Source: Rhynochetos jubatus (Eukaryota; Chordata; Aves; Eurypygiformes; Rhynochetidae). Taken from it: DNA of 64,000 nucleotides. The DNA lies in the NCBI GenBank assembly GCA_027574665.1, contig CM050652.1, positions 39,832,307 to 39,896,306 on the forward strand. The letters run 5' to 3'. Each line of letters begins with the position of its first letter. The first letter of the stretch is position 1. The notes beneath the pieces are model-generated. The model worked only from the letters and a program-made list of their open reading frames with translations, did no database searches and was not told the DNA's origin. Positions 1 to 12,840 of the stretch are shown piece by piece. Made by a program: the position numbers and the translations under genes.

Positions 1-3000
1 TCCCCTCCCCTGCAGTTCATTGAAATTCCAAAGCTTTGATCGATTCGTTATCATATTTAAAATACAAAGATGTTTTCCATTTCTCTCATGAAGAGTACTG
101 AAGTTTCCCTGAACAATTACACTGAGTCAATACATAAGAGAAGAAGGTCTTATTTTGTACCACTTACTCATTTGATGGGTTTGTTATTTGGTTTTTTGTT
201 TGTTTGGTTGGTTGGTTGGTTTTTGGGGTTTTTTTAAGTATCTCAGTTTTAAAAATGATATCTCATAGAACCGTAAAATGTCAAACGACACTTTTAAACT
301 ATTGGGGAAGTGATTAGCTTAGCTTCCCAATATGACTCATGAATCGCTTTTGTCCAGCAAAGTACCAACATGAAAGACACTGAATACTTCATGTATTTTA
401 GTATATAGAAAGCTCCTTTAGATTATTTTAAAGAAATCTTTATGTCTGACTTTGCCAAACCAGCCATGTGGTAATAAAAGTATTCATTTTTACAGCTGAG
501 GAAAATAAAAAAAAAATTAGTCAAATAATTTTAGAAGCTCATAGGAACTGTATTCCTATGACATATGTCATGCTGTGAATGTAAAAGGACAAGAGTTAGT
601 CTAAAGGTTTTTGAAAATCACCTGCAGGAAGTATTCAAGACTTAAATGTTGATGATGAATGCAGGCCACCAAAGGTTCAGCTAATAAAAGAGAGACCACT
701 TGGTATCTGTTTCCGTTCCTCTAGGACAGAATGAGTATTGTTATATACAGAGATGCAGATCATAATTTAGAGGTATGATAGCAAGCCTTCGAACACAGAC
801 AGACCTTTCTCAAAAATTATCAAAACAGTCTAAGATAAATCACTATAAATATATATATAACAAACATGGCATTTTGTAACTTCAAATATTTTCCTTTGAA
901 TTAAACATGAGTAAATGTCAAATGAAGTGTCTTTTCTGGAGAACCACCAGTCATTTTTTATTCATGTATAACAAGGGCATTTATTTTTTTTGTGTAAAAT
1001 CTTGTGAGAATTATTGATTCCTAAAACCAGAAATTGGCAGACATCTTTCCATATCCCTGTCCATTTCGCGAAAATAACAAGAAGAACACAGCTTGTGTTT
1101 TTCATTACCGGTCTCCTGGGCTTGGTCTGCTTGAAGGAGGCAGCTCAAAACCAACCTGGTTTGCTCCATTATCTTTTTAACTGCAACAAACTATATGGAG
1201 GAAGGTAGCCGAAAAAGTGTGGGAGAAACAGAAACCAGTCTGTTGAATGCAAACTGTATTTTCAGTTATTCTGTAAATAATTCTCCAAGACAGATTAATT
1301 TCAAATGTATGGAAAATCTTCTAGTGATAATAAATGCTACAGGGTCCTAGGAACAGCTGACTGCTGGGAAAGTGGTCACTGGTGGGGAGAGAGAGGAGAG
1401 AGAGGACAGTAAAGGGATGTTTCTTTTAATCAATGGCAACATTACTCCTGTGACACGAATTAGGATATTAAAGTATCAGTGAGACATACGCTGGTTTACC
1501 AAGTGCAGGATGAGTACAGCACAGCCACATGGGTTTGAACCTGGAGTTACAGCAGTAAAGGCTCTTGGGAGCATTGCTGGGATGTCTTGCTCAGCCACAG
1601 GAAGCAGGAATCCTGCTTTTACACAAAACAACAGATGCTCTTGAACAGAGGGGCAATCTTGCAGATTTTGGCAGCAATTGCACTGTTGGAAATTTATCAA
1701 AGTGAAGCCTTTGAATACACTAAAGCAAGCTGAAATCTAAAGGGACCTAGCAGACTTAAAGGCCCAGAACTATTTACCACTATAAAGAAATGTTGTGGGG
1801 GTTTATTTTTCAGTACCAAGAAACAATTCTCATGTGTTATTTATTGACTTTGCTCTAAGCAGGGTTAAGCCTCAAGAGTTGCCCTAGTCTCAGACCAAGC
1901 TTGATTCAAGCCCTTAGTTTCTTACTTTCCTGTGTATTTTTGCCTGGAAAGAAAACATGGAGCATAACTTCTCCAAAATACAGCGTTTGGTAAAGCTGCT
2001 TGAAGTCATTAGGAATAACTCTAGTTCCAACAGTTTCCTGAGCATTTTAAAATAGAATATGTACGTTTTTTAGAGAGTTTTCACTCACTATTGGTTTTTT
2101 ACAGCTAGAAATGTAAATTGGATAGTGCATTTCTCATTTGCCAAGATTTGGAACTTAACTTTCTCATTTGCATTTTTACGTGAAAATATTTCCTCTGAAA
2201 TGTATTTCCTTCTGCTCTAAATAACTAAATTCACAGATATGCATATGCATCTTTCTACAAAAGAAGCCAATTTAATACAAGTAAGGATTTCTTCATTTAG
2301 CATTGTGCTAGCTGCAATTCTTGCATTAGCCATCATTTAATTTTCATTAAGGTGTCAAAAGGAAAACAGAGAATTGTTTTGCACAGATATGCCTATTATT
2401 CACATTGCCTCAGCTTCCTTTGCAAATGGGGATAATTCTTGCCTGATTGACACGTGGATTAATGAGTTGAAATCAGAGCAGTGTATTCACGTCATTGTCT
2501 GTAAATACATAACAGCAAACATGCGACAATGCGTCAGCAACCAGGAGAAACAGTGAGGAAGAAGTAATATCTTTTATGAGATTCAGGCTGTACAGGGCTA
2601 GGAAAGCAGATGAGATTACAGTGTGTGAACCCTTTGATATGTGTATGACCTTAGCTCAGCTTTAGCACTCAGGGTGAGAGGTGAAGATACAGCTGATCCC
2701 AGAAGAAGCAGATTTTTTTTAACAAATTTCTCCTCAGAGAACATCCAACATGTCCTATCCTGCTGAAGATCTCACTAAAACAACTTCTTACTCTAGGACT
2801 GTCTGGGATGGTTGTGCAGGATCCTGTCTTCTGTACCAGAAACAGATGCTTCAGAAAAAGGTATAAAAAGTTGTGTAATAGAAAGTTAAACACAAAAATC
2901 CTCTTTTGTTTTTTTAACATAACCATTCTTTTCTCTTTCTGTACAGCCTGTACCTGATTATATGAAACTGTTTTACCCTGTATCTCAGTAAATGAGATTG

Positions 3001-6000
3001 GAAGAGTCCAAGGGAACCAATGTGACTTGAACTGCTCTGTACCTCACCGAAACATTATTTTTTAGTGATGTCTTCTCATTTCCCAGTGTCAATGCATTTG
3101 ACTCACTGTGGGTTATACATCCTAACAGATAACATCATGCTTTGCCCACTGAGGAAAACTGACTTCCTTAATACAAACACATCAGGGTCCTTCACTGGTC
3201 CTGAAAAAAGTAAGAGACTTATTCACTTAAAGATTCCAGGAGTTACCCTTCGATCCTAAGCACTTTCATTCTGCAGCCTGGGAGGGAAAATTTGTCACAC
3301 TTGTCTCAAAAAGTCTTCAGGGTCGATGCTCACACCTAGACAGCTTTAATTGACAGACCAGAAGAGGCACTCGCAGCATGTGATTCATCTCACCTATCTC
3401 CAATGCCTACTTTAGCATAAGATAAATTGTGCTCTAAAACTGGCCATTTTTCTCCACTGACTGTAATGGAGACTAATAACCTAGGGAGCGCCAAGTGATT
3501 AGCTCAGATGCAGATGTCAATGTCTGGTCAAGGATGAATTCCAGTCACTGTGATCACCATTAAATGAAGGTATATTCAAGATAGCTTTAAACCTGCAGCA
3601 ACTAGCCCCTGCTTTGGCATGGTACTCCACGCAGATAGCAAAATGAATCCAAAATGCTTACCTAAATCTGCCACACCTGGCAGGATGCCACAGCAGAACA
3701 CAGGCAACTCAGATCAAGAGCTGATGCTCATCAGTCCTTTCCAAGCACTGGTACAGCCAAAAGTAACGTGACAGTAGCCACAAAGTGCTGAGGTAGAGCT
3801 AAAGTATGCTGCCTTTCAGCATAGGCGAACTGTATGCACATGGTTCTCAAATGGTTGTCACGACACTCTGAGTCTGGAGGAAAGAGAATTCTTTGCACCG
3901 ACATCAGAGGGGTTGTTTATTCTCCTTTGGAAACAGGATTTTCTGATCTTTGCATTCAGACATTTTCAAAGTCTGCAGAGGGATTAACTCAGCATCTTCT
4001 AGATCACTTTTTTAAAAAATAAAAAGTTTTAGTAAAGTTGTCCCTTCTCTGTTTTACCGTTTGACCTGATTGAAAATCAGATCTATTGATTTCTTTAATT
4101 GCCCTTCTATTGTGACATCTTTCTTATGCAGTGACAGACTGCTTGTAATGTCAACTAAACTTGATTTAAAACTGGTGCTGTACATGCTGCATGCTGCCAA
4201 ACTGGCATATTTAAATTGATGTACCCTGCATTTATTTACAGCACTTTGATATAAACACAGATGCAGAAGAATCTGTTCACAGTTTCTCCATTCTATAAGT
4301 ATTTTCTCAAACCATTTGCATGCTCTGGTGAATTTCTGTATTTCTTTACTGTGATTGCCTTTTGGAAGGAAGATTGTATTCTATATAACGGTGAGAAAAT
4401 GCCTGAAGACTTATGACTTTTTATATGTCACTGTTATGCTTTACTAATACGAAATTAGAGATCAGAGATCAACCTATAGTTTTCCTGGCTGGAATTAATT
4501 ATGCACTCCTCAATGAAATATGTTTGCAATAAACACCAGAGAGGCTGTCTGTCAGATCAGAAACTAATATTTCTGCTGCTCAGAGAGCGTAAGTTCTCCC
4601 TGCTTGGGAGATAGTACAGAGAGGTAGAGAATAAAGGACTTGATAAGGATGCAGAGACAAACGTAATGTCAAATTATAATTAGTATTCAGGTTTCTTGCT
4701 GTTTTCATGCATTTTTAAAGACTAGGTGTTATTCAGTTACACATACTAAAATTCAGTTAAGCTCTATTAGGTAGTGCATTCTTGTCCATAAAAGGTTTAT
4801 AGATCCTAAAAATATCCTGTAGTTTCCTAAATATGATTTGAACAGCCCAAAACTGTAGTCTAAGAAGCCCTATAAAGTATTCTGCTAACACTTAATGCCA
4901 AGAGCACCAATAGCTTTACTCATATTTAAAAAAAAAAGCAGATGCACAATCCTTTGCCGGATAAGAAACTTATGGAATGAAAATTAACATGGAAAAACAT
5001 TTTAAAGCTACCCTCTGAAAAGTGCATTTTGCCACTCTTCTCTTCTGTCTTCTTTTTTCTAGAATATTTCAGTTTGAGGTCTGGGCTGAAATATATCACT
5101 TCCCATAATGTAATTTTTTTGACTATCAGTTCTGCTCATTAGGTAGCTTTTCTATTAAATTAAGTATTGTGCTTTTAGTGGTATGGTTGGCTTAGTAAAA
5201 CTTGACCTGATTTGAATCTAGGAAAATAGGTTAGGATATGAAACCCAACCTTAGCACTTCAGCTATGAATTTTAACAAATAATGCTTTCTTTTGTCTCTT
5301 GTAGCTACAAATTATGCACCATCAACATACCAGATGCATAAAAACTATGTTTATGTTTCTATCAGTCAAGATGTGGTAATTCACAATTTTTGCTCGGTCT
5401 CATCTCAGCTGCAAAATAAATCAATAATAATTAGGTGAACAAGTGCAGGGATACTGTTGGTTAACAAACAGGCTTGAGCTCCTTTTGATACACCTCACCC
5501 TCCCCTTCAGAGAGAGGAAACTCACACATGGTCCACAAGGTTACAGGAAAGCTTCATAGAAGTAACAGTTTATTTAGACCAATTACTTCTTCTATTAGAC
5601 CAAATATGGCCATATTGTCCAGACTTAGGTCAGCAGAATTTTCTCCTGTTATTCCCACCTACCCATTGAGGAAAAAGCCTCAATTTCCCATGCATATGTA
5701 TGTGGAGAAGGTAATTTCTGCTGGTAATCTTCCACCTGGTTGAAATGCATTCATTTTTCCTGGGAAGAACAGCTCCAGAAAGCAGCAGGGTAGAACAAGA
5801 GGTATTTCTAAGTCTACCCAAATCTAACAGCCAGTACCTATAACTGTTCTCCTGCCTACAGACAGATGAATTGTAGCCTTACACCTCCGAACCCGAGAGC
5901 TGAGAGAATGAGAAGCATGTTGTTAAGTCACAAAGGACCACACTTTCTGTGTGAGGGCAAATGAACACATCATTTCTCCTGCAGAAGCAGTTGCATTTTA

Positions 6001-8054
6001 TACACACATAATTATTTGCACAAAAGTTTGTTGTACTAATAAAGAGAATTTGTGCAGTTAAATTAATATTTGATAACAAAAATGTTTGTTTACTATCGCT
6101 TGACTATGTTAAAGTGCTATTTTTCTCACCATTCTGACATGGCTGTCTAGATCATTTAGGGAAGTCCAGATTATAAACATTTTAAAAGGTCTTCAGTTTC
6201 CTTATAAAATATAAGCTGTATCATGTAGGCAACAAGATCCTTGGGTTTTTTTCATTTTCAGTCTGAAATTCTATTAATTAAAAAGTTAACTAAAAAATAA
6301 AAATTAAATAGAAGGTCCCAGCAGTGGGGAATTTTTAATAGTGATTATAGTGAAGAGCTGGTTTTCTGCATAGACAGGACTCTTCTGTAGACACATGTGT
6401 TTTTTTCTCACCTCATTCTATTGTACTGACTGTTTCAAAATATCTAAAAACATCTCTTGCACTAAAGAGGCTTACTTTTTGTTTTCAAAGTTACCGCACT
6501 GCAGAATTACAAAGATTAGCACTGGAAATTTATGAATAGATGTCATTCCTCTAATCTGATATTATTCAAGTGTTTCACAGCTTAATAAAGTTGCAATGAC
6601 AGCAAAAATCTTTATATACAAGAAACTTTAATTTCTATCCCACAGTATATAACTCATACTCTCTAAATTTAACTTCTGCTTATTGCTTATCTCCTTATAT
6701 TCAATAATTACCATGTCTTGATGGTGTTACTTGCCAGCTGGCTACAATTTTTGCCCTGTACCATCAGTGAAATTGCAAAAGCAATATATACTTCTTAGAA
6801 AATTTATGTTGCTCTATTATCAAAAGGAATAATTTGTTGGGTTTTTAACTAAAACATACAAATTGATTTTTTTTTCATCATTTTTTATTTAAAGCAACAC
6901 CATTCAATTTTCTGAATTTCAATTAACTGGAAAGGGATAAGGCAACCTTTGGACATCTCCCGAAAAAAAATTAAAATATCTGTCTTCAGTGATTTTCAAA
7001 GGACCCTCCACTCCAGTAATAAAAATTGTGACTGATTTCTTAAGGACATTTGAGTTTCATAAGTATATATGCATGTGGTTTATATGACCCACAGAATTAC
7101 ACTCAGTGTTTCTGTGAAAATATACTTCTGTCACATAATAGAATCCAATAGTATTCTTAACCTAAGTGAGACTTGAAAGTAAGAAAATGCTTTGATTTGT
7201 GCCCCAAGGAATAACAGAAAAATAAAATAATTGGATTTCCTAAAAGGACACCCTGCACTGAACTTTTCTATTATAGCTTTGTAACATGCAAAAAGAGTAG
7301 TATGCTTCTTAGTCTGAAATATGCCTATACAAAAAGTTGATCAGGCCTGAGGTTTAATTTAGTTCCCAGTCTCACTGAATCTTGTTACTGGAAGTGATCT
7401 CATACAGAAGCTGAGTGATGTCTTAGAGCTTGCCCTTGCCTGAAGAGATACAGCCCATTCAGAATTATTGATAATTATACCATAATTTTTCCTGCAGAGG
7501 TAGAAACAATGTTCAATTAAATACAGCATACACTGTTACATATCTACTGGCAAAACAAGCCTTAAAAATGCTCCCTGCTGCACTTGAGATATCTATAGAG
7601 ACCCCTCCAGCATTTTCTGTATTATCTCTTATATTACTTTTTTATAGGTGTTTTTTTCAAAATTGATGTTTTGAGTAGCAGCAGTTTTGCTTCCTCACCC
7701 ATACCTAAGAATCAGACTCCAGTGCCCTGATCCATTGGCAAGAGAGCATATCTGGATGCATGATAAAATGGGGGGGTGGCCAGATTAGCTCATTTGTTTT
7801 GTCTTCCATTGTGCTATTCGTTATTTCCTGAAATCCAAAATACTGCTGTTATTCCTCAGGCTGGGAGTCAGCAACCTATTTATGTTTCCATGACATCATT
7901 CTTTCTGTGAGCAGCTAAGCAGATTTCTATTGATGTGATATTTTTCAGCACCCTAGAGAGTCAACCAGTAGAGCTAAATTTCTCTTTAATCATACCCAGA
8001 GGAGAAGTCAATGACCTGTATTGTTGAGCAATATTATGTATTGTGGTGAATTAA
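1..8054. other. AT-rich non-coding DNA, no gene seen
   Basis: No open frame exceeds about 85 codons and none resembles a known protein. CpG is rare throughout, as expected for methylated vertebrate DNA outside islands. Small structures are a T/G-rich tract at 187-236, a 7-bp inverted repeat at 541-559 and a 12-bp palindrome ATGCATATGCAT at 2239-2250. None is convincing as a functional element alone. I see no recognisable transposon; strongly decayed copies could be present but invisible by eye. Confidence 0.7.
187..236. repeat. T/G-rich low-complexity tract with (TTGG)n
   Basis: Four consecutive TTGG units at about 205-220 lie within a longer tract made only of T and G. It is a simple repeat with no sign of being part of a larger element. 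Confidence 0.8.
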
Positions 8055-8225
8055 ATGCTGGACATGAGCCAACAATGTGCCCTCACAGCCCAGAAAGCCA
8101 ACCGTATCCTGGGCTGTACCAGAAGTCTGGCCAGCAGGTCAAGGGAGGTGATTCTTCCCCTTAGTCTGCTCGTGTGAGATCCCACCTGGAGTACCGCATC
8201 CAACTCTGGGGCTCTCAACTCTTCT
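8055..8225 (+). mobile_element. CR1 LINE fragment (3' part of ORF2), decayed
   Basis: CR1 is the dominant avian non-LTR retrotransposon; ORF2 encodes endonuclease and reverse transcriptase. From 8061 the plus strand reads DMSQQCALTAQKANRILGCT, a conserved C-terminal segment of the CR1 reverse-transcriptase ORF. It continues to a TGA at 8175-8177. The homology then resumes in another frame from 8174 with VRSHLEYRIQLWG, the conserved follow-on motif. A small deletion near 8163-8172 therefore caused a frameshift. Homology fades before about 8230, so both ends of the element are missing and this copy cannot be active. The family assignment is from recollection of CR1 proteins. Confidence 0.88.
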
Positions 8226-8838
8226 CGGGAGTGTAATTTATATTAATTTTGTGCTATGTGCTGGTTTAAATTTTTTTCAGCCATCTTTCTGTGTTAAGAC
8301 GTATAGAAGTCCATAGTTCACCATCCCAACTGCTTAATTCTAGAACATGCACAACCCTAGGTGATTGAAAGAGTTGTAGGGGAATTAAACATTTGAAGGA
8401 ACACGTGCCCTTATTCAGACCTCAGACAGAAGTGACAGCTTTAAAGCCAACACAGACAGAGAATAATGGATCTGGGTCTGACCTGTTGAAACACACAGTG
8501 TACACTTGTCCTGTCAGTCTTGAATTCTCTTAAATTCAGAGATAGTTTTATATGCAGACAGGTTGCTTGGGAGACCTTCTCTTGTAATGTGTCTGACAAA
8601 AATATAATAACTTATTTATTATTTCAGCTTCTGACATCAGTATTAAAGAATATAAATCTACTTGACTCTTTAAACCTTACACATGAGAACATATTCAAAA
8701 GTATTTGTAAAGAGGAATTAAATTAAAGCTCTGATATTTCCAAGTAGTCTGCAGGGGAACTTTATATTTACATAGTTATGTCAGATTTAAAAGCAAATAT
8801 AATTTATTTCGTGACTTTAACTGTATGACTGTACTCAG

Positions 8839-8856
8839 AAAAAAAAAAAAAAAAAA
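8839..8856. repeat. Poly(A) run, 18 bases
   Basis: An uninterrupted A homopolymer. The sequence just upstream shows no recognisable retroposed gene, so I treat it as a simple repeat rather than a retroposon tail. Confidence 0.85.
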
Positions 8857-11800
8857 GGACATTACATAATTCTGATGCAAATTTGTTTGGTTTAAAAACA
8901 CTAGATTATTCTTCTACCAATTAATAAGAATATCCCAGTCTTAGATTTCAAAATCAATCCTTTTATTTGTGCCTTGAGTACTCGCCCTAGCAATAGAAAG
9001 GCTGCTGTAGACATTGTTAGCAAGTGACTTAGCACAATATGATCAATAGTAAATCCAACTTGCTCACAAAATACTGTGAGGACAAGAGAAACCCAGCTTC
9101 TGGGAGTAACAAAGAAAGTGTCAAGGCAGCAGGAGTGGGGCCACCCATGTGAGGCCAAGCTGGTAGCAGAGGCGACCCCTGCACAAACCTGGCAGCTCAT
9201 GAAAAAGTAACAAAGATTATTAAAATAGCCAACATTTCTTATTAATTAGTACATACAACTGTATTACACCTGCTAGAAACAACTCAAATACAAGCCATTC
9301 CCACTGGGATATCTTTGAATGCAACAGCCTTTCATTCTAGTTTTATTACTTATCCTAATTGAGGGGAAATACCACAAGACCTCATTCATGTATGTATATG
9401 TGGTCTTAGGCAGTCGTTCTTCTGCAACAATCATTTTGATCTTTGCATTTACTGCCTGAGTATAAAGGACTTCCAGCACAACAAACTCGCGCAGTTCAGG
9501 TGTAGGGTCAAGGCACTTAATTCCAGATCCCAGCTACTGTCCTCAAGACAGGGAGCACAGGCTTGCAAGTAAGCTCCCTGGGTGATGGTGAGCAAGGGCA
9601 CTTTAGGAGGACTGCTAGCTGATTCAATTAAGTGAACACAAAATAACTCAATTTAATGGTCCAGTTGATTTCTCTAGTTTCTTCTTGCTTTAGCTCACAT
9701 CTATGTCACTGCTCTGAGATGTGGACAGTTTCTATCCCACATGCCTCTCCAAAGAACTAATTACTTAGCTTTGGATGAGTTTTGCCCTAGGACATTTTTA
9801 ATAAGGCATTTAATATAACTCCTATGCAGGTGATTAGTACTTAAAAATCTAAAGATATGAAGTCATCATATAGAAATTCACCACTTGTGAAATATTCACA
9901 CTCAATCTGTACTTAATCTGTTCTTCTGTACATGTCCTCCATCACCCTACTCAGTCATTCAGCCAAGAAGCATCCTCATATCTGTGGATACAGTATTTCC
10001 TTGGGACTGCTCATTCTTTTCATGCACAGTGGAAAACCATTTTATCAAGTCTAATGCCTTGATGTAGCTCCCTAGATTTCTGGTATCTGTGTAGTGAAAC
10101 AACTAAATATACCACAATGATAACAAAATGGGCTGAAATGGCTTCCCTCCTGTCCTTGATTTACATCATAAGAAGAAACAAACAGAACAGATATAAGGTA
10201 CATAGCCAAATGTTTGGTCTAGTCCCTAACATCAAAATGTATAAAAAATATTCTGTGTTGTTGTAACATCGAAATAGTGATTTACACTTCAGTTTTTTTA
10301 ATATTCTGTACTGTTTTCCTTAGAAGTCAATAGAATTGCACAAGAGTACTTCACATTCAGAAGATTTCTTCAGATTCATAAAAGTTAAATTAAAAAAAAA
10401 GAAAGAAAAAATTAGATTAGGGAGAACTTTTATCTGTCAAGGAGGATTAATAGGTCAAGTAGGTGCAATCTGGCTATGAAACCAGGAATTTGCATATTTC
10501 TTATAGTTTCAGACTGCTCCCTTACTGAGTTTCTTATCCTGTTCGGCCATCAAATTGAATTCTTCACTTGATTTCATTGCTTCATTTTTTTATATTCCCC
10601 CCAGCTATAATTTGAAGTATATCAAACAAAGTGCAAACTTAATCAATTTTATAAGTCCATTCCATCCCACTTCTAAAATAGGGTTTGATCACAGTCTCTT
10701 CTCACTGATCCACCTTACCTTCTGCTCAAATTCCTGGAAAGTCTGATTTCTAATGAGGTGGAGCCATCTGGTGTCTGTCACTTATGTCACACATTCCTCC
10801 AACCTGATTAAAAATACCAGGTTGCTTTAATAGTACAACCTTCTGAAATAATTAATGATCTTTTTTTACTCCACACCCCTCTCCCCAAGTTACCTAAAAT
10901 GTTTTAAAGTATTCTTTGCACTTTTACCTCACATTCTTAACATATGGAATTCAACACAGCTCTTTAGCTCATTAAGTACAATGTTAAGTGAGATTTGGAC
11001 ACACAAGGACAAACTGGGAATGGGGCAAGAAAGCAAAACTCCACCTTGCCTTTTTAACTGTTTGAGAAACCCTAACTTATCATTTCCTAAAAGACCCTTA
11101 AAATGTTACTTCTTGAGTGTGAAAGCATTCATTTCTATGTAGACCAGCTTCCACTCCACAGCACTACCTGCTACACTAACCAGATCCCCATTGATGCATT
11201 ATCACATTTACTTTGATGATTGACAACTGTGTCTTCACCAATGACAAAGGATACTCACTGACCACTTCAGGTGCTGACAGTACACACTGAATCAAGAGGA
11301 GATGCAACTGTATTGACCAGTGCATTTGCCTAGGCTCCACCAAAGGATCTACTGCTGCTGGCAGAGGAAAGCTCTCCTGTGCCTGCTGAGTGTGAAGTTA
11401 GACATGGTACTGTGGCTCCAAACCTCAGTTCAAGACCAAGAGGAAGCTCACATTGTTGAAGCAGGAGTTAGGGACAAAAATATTGACTGATCTGACCATT
11501 AGTAGTTCTGGGAATGATAGAAGCTGACAGGAAATGAATGCCATTACAAATCTGGTCTTATTGCTGTTGCAGTCACGCCCAAAAAACTCCACAGGAGTCA
11601 GAGAATCATTTATTCATCCTTTTGCTCCAAAAAGAATAACAACCTTTTCTAGGGGCCAAAAAAACACCACCAAAACATTTAAGACCCCGCAAAAAATCAT
11701 AAAGGGACACGTCTTCATGGCACAACACTGAGTGTATAAACACTGGTGTTTTTCCTTGTCTGTTGGCCCGGATGAAGACAGGTGACGTGGTGATGAAAGT

Positions 11801-12239
11801 GCACACAGACTGTGCCTGTGGAGGACATAAGCAATAAAATAAACCTAGGGTGTGAAGGAGATGTGCTTTAGACTTGAGACGGGGATTGCTTCAGTGAGCC
11901 TTGATAAAATGAGACTTTGGTACATTCAGGAACAGAATTTTAGCAACTGGGAAAATGTATTAGGTGACTACTGAGAAAGTTAGATTGACCTGTGAGTCAT
12001 CACAGCAGTATTTTATGACATGCTGTTTCATTATGACAACATTTAATCAAAATCATGAGACACTTTCCCTGAACTAGAACACTAAAATGAAAACATCAGT
12101 TAAATTGTTTTATTTCTGTATTACAATAAGAACCACAAGCCATGTGGAGAGGTGCCAGAAATGAAAATATCAAAACTAAATAGAATCCATTACATGAAAA
12201 AGAAACAATTCAAGAAACATCTCATCAGCCTTCATCTAA

Positions 12240-12840
12240 CAAACATGGATGGCAGCAGCAGTCCAGCCAAGGGTGTGCACAGGTCATGGCAGCTCAGCTG
12301 GATGACCGGTCCCAGTGTTTTCCAGCCTGGCATAGCTAGAAGCTTACCAGTAGCTGCTCTAATAGTGTTCCTTGCAGTAAGAAACATTAAACTCTGGGTA
12401 TATGGACCAGTGTCCCATCTGCAGTGATGCTGGTGCCCCTAGGCAGCTAAAGTCAAGTGGGAGGATGCATATCCCCTTCCTAGTCTGGGGGAGAGGGACA
12501 GGGAGCAGGGAACAGGACTGGGAGGAGGAGAGAAAGAGACAAGTACCCACCTGGGACATGGGCAGGACTGTAACTTTGGAAAGCCCTGAAAAGGGCTACT
12601 GTCCCTCAGCTGCTCACCACCACTGCCACCACAGCACCTCTGTTCCCAACTGCACCCTATCCCTCTACTTCTCCTCCCCATACTGCCACCTATGGCCACA
12701 GTCTCCTCCCAGGCTATACCCCAGCCCCACCTGAGCTCCAGCTATCCCCTTGGGGGTGCCTTCACCCCGGGTTACCCACTGAATTCCCTGCGCTGGGAGG
12801 GCAGGGGAATGCACATGGGCTGCAGATGGAGGAAACCACC
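12240..12840. other. GC-elevated patch, unidentified
   Basis: Base composition rises clearly above the flanks. The patch carries C-rich and G-rich runs, with CCACC/CCCC-type runs on the plus strand from about 12600 to 12780. Overlapping frames are open on both strands, up to 110 codons plus and 86 codons minus, which usually reflects GC-rich low-complexity sequence rather than coding. No frame reads as a known protein. CpG is sparse, so it is not a CpG island. It may be an old repeat copy or a decayed pseudogene; I cannot tell which. Confidence 0.35.

Noticed and set aside
8901..9200. 99-codon minus-strand frame ahead of an AATAAA sequence
   Set aside because: No domain or conserved motif is visible and the polyadenylation-type hexamer is expected by chance.
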